Part shown: one piece after another, positions 60,962 to 64,000 of the stretch
Numbering within the stretch: the stretch's first letter is position 1
Layout: each line of letters starts with the position of its first letter
Assembly: GCF_013520985.1 (NCBI RefSeq)
Contig: NZ_JACDTY010000010.1
Coordinates: 177,495-241,494 of the forward strand
Reading direction: 5' to 3'
Origin: Mesorhizobium neociceri
GTDB taxonomy: Bacteria > Pseudomonadota > Alphaproteobacteria > Rhizobiales > Rhizobiaceae
DNA length: 64,000 bases
The notes under the pieces: model-generated
What the model was told of the DNA's origin: nothing
The model's input: the letters and a program-made list of their open reading frames with translations, nothing else
Database searches by the model: none
Program-made: the position numbers and the translations under genes

Positions 60962-61308
60962 CCTCCTCCGCCCCGCACCTTTACCAGGCCTCCACTCGCA
61001 CCGACCTCGTCGACTGGGGCGTCCAGCCGGATGCGCTGGACGGCGCGTCGCATTCGACCGGCAAGCTCGTCCACAAGGGGCCGAACAACCAGCCGGAATC
61101 CGGCATCTGGGTCTGCACGCCCGGCCACTGGCGCCTCTCGATCCCGCGCGATGAATTGTGCCATTTCGTCGCCGGCCGCGCGACCTACCGGTCGGATGTC
61201 GGCGAGGTGATAGAAGTCGCAGCCGGGACCGTGGTCATGTTCCCCGCCGGCTGGACGGGCGAATGCGCGGTGCATGAGACCATGCGCAACGTCTACATGC
61301 TGGCCTGA
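60958..61308 (+). CDS. Small cupin (Cupin_3/DUF861 type), first of three
   Basis: A 116-aa protein starting with GTG in a GTGA overlap. The core PRDELCHFVAGRATYRSDVG then AAGTVVMFPAGWTGECAVHETMRNVYM matches the ureidoglycine-aminohydrolase-like cupin group. Only one of the usual two motif-1 histidines is kept, so it may not bind metal in the standard way. Perhaps a binding or isomerising step on the glycosylated or oxidised amine. Confidence 0.8.
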   Translation: MTSSAPHLYQASTRTDLVDWGVQPDALDGASHSTGKLVHKGPNNQPESGIWVCTPGHWRLSIPRDELCHFVAGRATYRSDVGEVIEVAAGTVVMFPAGWTGECAVHETMRNVYMLA

Positions 61309-61310
61309 GA

Positions 61311-61357
61311 AGCATGATCCCGAAAAGTGGGAACCGGTTTTCGGACAAGATCATGCT
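61311..61357. repeat. Short dispersed palindrome between cupin genes
   Basis: AGCATGATCCCGAAAAGTGG pairs with GGTTTTCGGACAAGATCATGCT. Same family as 2263-2305. It separates the first cupin from the second. Confidence 0.75.
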
Positions 61358-61382
61358 TAACCAAGAATCCAGGGAGCACGAC

Positions 61383-61724
61383 ATGCCGACACCGCACTGG
61401 CCAAAAGCCTCGACCGTGGAATTGGAGGATTGGGGCGCGGGCAGCAACACGCTTGCCGGCTCGCCGCGTGCCTCGGGCAAGATCCTGTCGCAGAATCCGG
61501 ACGGCTCCAGCGAATGCGGCCTGTGGTCGTGCACGCCAGGCAGCCGCAAGGTCACCTTTGCTGCCGACGAGTTCTGCCATTTCCTGTCCGGCCACGGGAC
61601 TTATGTCCATGAGAATGGCGAACAGATCCCGGTCGAAGCCGGCACGCTTGTTTTCTTCCCCGCCGGCTGGACCGGCACCTCCATCATCATTGAAACGCTG
61701 ACCAAGGCCTTCATGTGCCGCTGA
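61383..61724 (+). CDS. Small cupin (Cupin_3/DUF861 type), second of three
   Basis: A 113-aa paralog: AADEFCHFLSGHGTYVHENG and EAGTLVFFPAGWTGTSIIIE. CCAGGGAGCACGAC supplies the ribosome site for the ATG at 61383. Shared frame with its neighbours: an N-terminal V-x-DWG motif, S-x-C-G-L-W-x-C-T-P-G, then the DE-x-CHF block. Confidence 0.8.
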   Translation: MPTPHWPKASTVELEDWGAGSNTLAGSPRASGKILSQNPDGSSECGLWSCTPGSRKVTFAADEFCHFLSGHGTYVHENGEQIPVEAGTLVFFPAGWTGTSIIIETLTKAFMCR

Positions 61725-61741
61725 GCTCCAAGGAAATCGCT

Positions 61742-62086
61742 ATGACCACGCCCATCATGAAATCCCCGCTTGCCATCACCGACCTCGTCAACTGGGGCGT
61801 CATCCCGACCATGATCGAAGGTGAGTCCCACACCTCGGGCAAGCTGCTTTACAAGGGACCGGAAGGTCGTTCCGAATGCGGCCTGTGGGTCTGCACCCCA
61901 GGCAAATGGCATTGCCACGTCACCCGCGACGAGTTCTGCCACTTCCTCGAAGGGCGCTGCACCTATGTCCATGAATCCGGCGAGGTCATCGAGATCGAGC
62001 CGGACACAGCGGCGTTCTTTCCGCAGGACTGGAAAGGCGTCTGCACCGTCCATAAGACGATCAAGAAGGTCTACATGATCCGCTGA
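61742..62086 (+). CDS. Small cupin (Cupin_3/DUF861 type), third of three
   Basis: A 114-aa paralog: TRDEFCHFLEGRCTYVHESG and EPDTAAFFPQDWKGVCTVH. ATG at 61742 after CAAGGAAATCGCT. Closest of the three to the second cupin in the YVHE(N/S)GE block; the FPAGW motif is changed to FPQDW. Confidence 0.8.
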   Translation: MTTPIMKSPLAITDLVNWGVIPTMIEGESHTSGKLLYKGPEGRSECGLWVCTPGKWHCHVTRDEFCHFLEGRCTYVHESGEVIEIEPDTAAFFPQDWKGVCTVHKTIKKVYMIR

Positions 62087-62258
62087 GCCTTTCCGATGAT
62101 TCTACCCTGCCGGACACCTGACGCGGCTTTCTGCGCTTGCCTAGGCTCACGGACTGAATGTCCGCTCCGCTCGTCGACGGTGTCGACCCCGAAAGCCACG
62201 CCATCTGCCTCGGCAGGGCGAATTCTCAAAAAGGCTCCATGCGTGGAGGAGGACGAAA

Positions 62259-63767
62259 ATGCATTTCTCCGCTGACCGGCCGACCTTCTTCGTCAACCCG
62301 GACTACCGGCCGATGACCGGCGTGGCAAAACCGGTGATCGATCCGGCGACGCTGGAAACCGTCGGCGCAATCGCCGCGGCCAGCGATGGCGAGATCGACG
62401 CCGTGCTGACCGCGGCCACCACGGCACAGTCCTCCTGGAAGAAACTCGACGCCAAGAGCCGGGCAAAGCACCTCCATGCGGTCGCCAACGCCATCGAGGC
62501 GGCAGACTTCACCCGCTGCGCCGAACTGATGGTGCGCGAGATGGGCAAGCCCTATCCGGAAGCGATCGGCGAGATCGCCAATTGCGCGCCGATCTTCCGC
62601 TACTATGCCGAGATGGCGCGCGACGATGCCGGCAAGGTGGCCGGCACGACGCAGGCCGGCTCGTTCCAATATGCGCGCTACGAGCCGTACGGCGTCTCCG
62701 TGCACATCATGCCCTACAACTTCCCGATCCTGTTGATGTGCTGGACGGTGGCGGCGTCGCTTGCCGCCGGCAATGCCTGTATCATCAAGCCGGCTGAGGC
62801 GACGACGCTGTCCACGCTCGACTACATGATGGTGTTCCGCTCGCTGCCGCAGGGACTGGTCTCTTGCCTGCCCGGCGCAGCCGCCACCGCCCAGGCGCTG
62901 ATCGCATCCGAACGCACACACGCTGTCGCCTTCACCGGTTCCGTGGCCGCCGGCAAGGCGGTCGCGGTCGCCTGCGCCGAACGCATGAAGCCTTGCGTCA
63001 TCGAGGCCGGCGGCAGCGATCCGCTGATCATCAGCGAGCACGCGCCACTCGACGTGGCGGCGGCCGGCAGCGTCACCGCCGCCTTCCACCTGACCGGCCA
63101 GGTCTGCACCTCGGCCGAGCGCTTCTTTGTCGTGGACTCGGTGCATGATCGTTTCGTCGCGCTGTTCGCCGAGAAGACGCGAGCGCTTCGCATCGGCAAC
63201 GGCATGGACAAGACCGAGATCGGCCCGCTGGTCAGCGAAGCAGCAAGGGCCAAGGTCATGCGATTGGTCGACGATGCCATCAGCAACGGCGCCAAGGCAG
63301 TCACTGGTGGGCGCATCCCGCCGGCGCACAACACAGGCTGGTTTTACGAACCGACGATCCTGACCGGCGTCACCCCCGATATGGCGATCGTGCGCGAAGA
63401 GTGTTTCGGGCCGGTCGCCGCCATCTGCCGGGTGAAGGATTTCGACGAGGCGATCCGGCTTGCCAATGACAGCCCGTTCGGGCTCGGTGCCTCGGTGTTC
63501 ACCACCGATCTCGCTGAGGCGCATGAGGCGGCCGAACGGCTCGAGGCCGGCATGGTCTGGGTCAACAACCCGCTGATCGACAATGACGCCCTGCCCTTCG
63601 GCGGCTGGAAGGCCTCAGGCCTTGGCCGCGAACTCGGCCGCCAGGGGCTCGATGCCTTCCGCCGCTCGAAGATGGTGATCATCGACCACAAGCCGGCAAT
63701 CCAGGACTGGTGGTATCCCTACCCCGACAGCTGGTTCCGCGAGAGCGGCGGCCGCAAGCACGTGTGA
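62259..63767 (+). CDS. NAD(P)-dependent aldehyde dehydrogenase, PuuC/semialdehyde dehydrogenase-like
   Basis: A 502-aa enzyme with all catalytic residues: N154 (MPYNFPI), K177 (CIIKPAEAT), E249 (CVIEAGGSDPL) and C283 (GQVCTSAERFF). It would oxidise the aldehyde produced by the PuuB-like oxidase to an acid. A short C-terminal extension DWWYPYPDSWFRESGG is unusual. GGAGGAGGACGAAA precedes the ATG. A 172-bp gap from the third cupin means that it could have its own promoter, but it is co-directional with the operon. Confidence 0.9.
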   Translation: MHFSADRPTFFVNPDYRPMTGVAKPVIDPATLETVGAIAAASDGEIDAVLTAATTAQSSWKKLDAKSRAKHLHAVANAIEAADFTRCAELMVREMGKPYPEAIGEIANCAPIFRYYAEMARDDAGKVAGTTQAGSFQYARYEPYGVSVHIMPYNFPILLMCWTVAASLAAGNACIIKPAEATTLSTLDYMMVFRSLPQGLVSCLPGAAATAQALIASERTHAVAFTGSVAAGKAVAVACAERMKPCVIEAGGSDPLIISEHAPLDVAAAGSVTAAFHLTGQVCTSAERFFVVDSVHDRFVALFAEKTRALRIGNGMDKTEIGPLVSEAARAKVMRLVDDAISNGAKAVTGGRIPPAHNTGWFYEPTILTGVTPDMAIVREECFGPVAAICRVKDFDEAIRLANDSPFGLGASVFTTDLAEAHEAAERLEAGMVWVNNPLIDNDALPFGGWKASGLGRELGRQGLDAFRRSKMVIIDHKPAIQDWWYPYPDSWFRESGGRKHV

Positions 63768-63877
63768 ATGGGATCTGCAGGCATTCATTCCCGGCGAATC
63801 GCTCTTGAAACATCCGATCGTGGGCAATCTCGGAGCGGGTTCCGGGATTGGTTGGCGGCCCGATGCATCCTCGCCTA

Positions 63878-64000
63878 GAGCGGTTCACGACTTGATGGAA
63901 TCGAAGGGGATTCCCGATTTGTCGGTTTTGTGATTCAAGATGCTGGCTGGAGTGGAGGCCAGCATCTGATGACCCGACCTCTTTCCAATGATCTTCGCGA
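63878..64000 (+). mobile_element. Left end of an IS630-like insertion sequence
   Basis: A TA dinucleotide at 63876-63877 is followed by GAGCGGTTCACGACTTGATG, the sort of terminal repeat used by IS630/Tc1-type elements, and then by a transposase start. The element continues beyond the window, so its right end and target duplication cannot be seen. Confidence 0.5.
63969..64000 (+). CDS. IS630-family transposase, first 10 codons only
   Basis: ATG then TRPLSNDLR, which matches the usual beginning (M-x-R-x-LSNDLR-E-R) of IS630-family orfA/transposase proteins. Only ten complete codons are in view, so the call relies on that short motif and the terminal repeat upstream. Confidence 0.55.
   Translation, partial: MTRPLSNDLR

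Noticed and set aside
1..64000. tRNA, rRNA, riboswitch or phage genes
   Set aside because: None could be recognised by reading both strands; a covariance-model search would be needed to exclude small RNAs.

Overview
The window is high-GC, densely packed alphaproteobacterial chromosome. The gene families, the large number of solute-binding-protein ABC transporters, GTG/TTG starts joined by 4-nt overlaps and several families of dispersed palindromic repeats all suggest a Rhizobiales organism close to Mesorhizobium. This is inferred from style and families; no rRNA or tRNA gene was seen. Almost everything here is import and catabolism of small organic molecules: six ABC-import loci, each next to its own enzymes and regulators.

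Layout. 1-3.7 kb: end of phnC, then phnD and two phnE genes (phosphonate-type importer). 3.9-11.7 kb: a sugar/sugar-acid catabolic locus with three xylose-isomerase-like TIM barrels, a Gfo/Idh/MocA dehydrogenase, an enolase-superfamily dehydratase, a FadR-type GntR regulator and a D-2-hydroxyacid dehydrogenase. 11.7-16.9 kb: mixed genes (secreted small protein, amidase, GFA protein, MFS exporter with divergent AraC regulator, DUF4437-like cupin). 16.9-23.7 kb: a carbohydrate ABC operon with two ATPases, two permeases, a small membrane protein and a binding protein, plus a TetR regulator. 24.0-26.4 kb: Tm-1-like protein, PEP-hydrolase-like barrel and cupin. 26.6-34.2 kb: an M24 peptidase divergent from a Dpp/Opp-type importer, whose first ATPase gene carries a palindromic repeat in frame, followed by an ATC-hydrolase-like gene. 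34.2-43.8 kb: a five-gene operon (TIM barrel, FGGY kinase, glycerol-1-phosphate dehydrogenase-like, HAD phosphatase, DeoR) divergent from another carbohydrate ABC operon that ends in an unlisted 54-aa membrane protein. 43.9-50.4 kb: a polyamine-type ABC operon ending in a cytoplasmic-looking gamma-glutamyltransferase, with divergent GntR. 50.5-63.8 kb: two divergent operons, GntR-glycosyltransferase-PuuA-like-PuuB-like one way and polyamine-type ABC-glycosyltransferase-three cupins-aldehyde dehydrogenase the other. 63.9 kb: left end of an IS630-like element.

How it fits together. A shared operator (TGGT-NNN-ACCA, the FadR-subfamily geometry) lies at the sugar-catabolic locus, at the 17-23 kb ABC operon and, in weaker form, at the peptidase/Dpp locus, so the GntR protein at 9.9 kb may control both transport and catabolism of one sugar-like substrate. 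In the right half, PuuA-, PuuB- and PuuC-like enzymes with a GGT look like a gamma-glutamylated amine pathway, made unusual by two paralogous GT1-type glycosyltransferases and three tandem cupins. All six binding-protein genes are followed by a stem-loop before the next gene, which fits differential expression of binding protein over membrane subunits. The most striking single item is the 165-nt palindromic repeat (55 codons) inserted in frame between Walker A and the Q-loop of an ABC ATPase.
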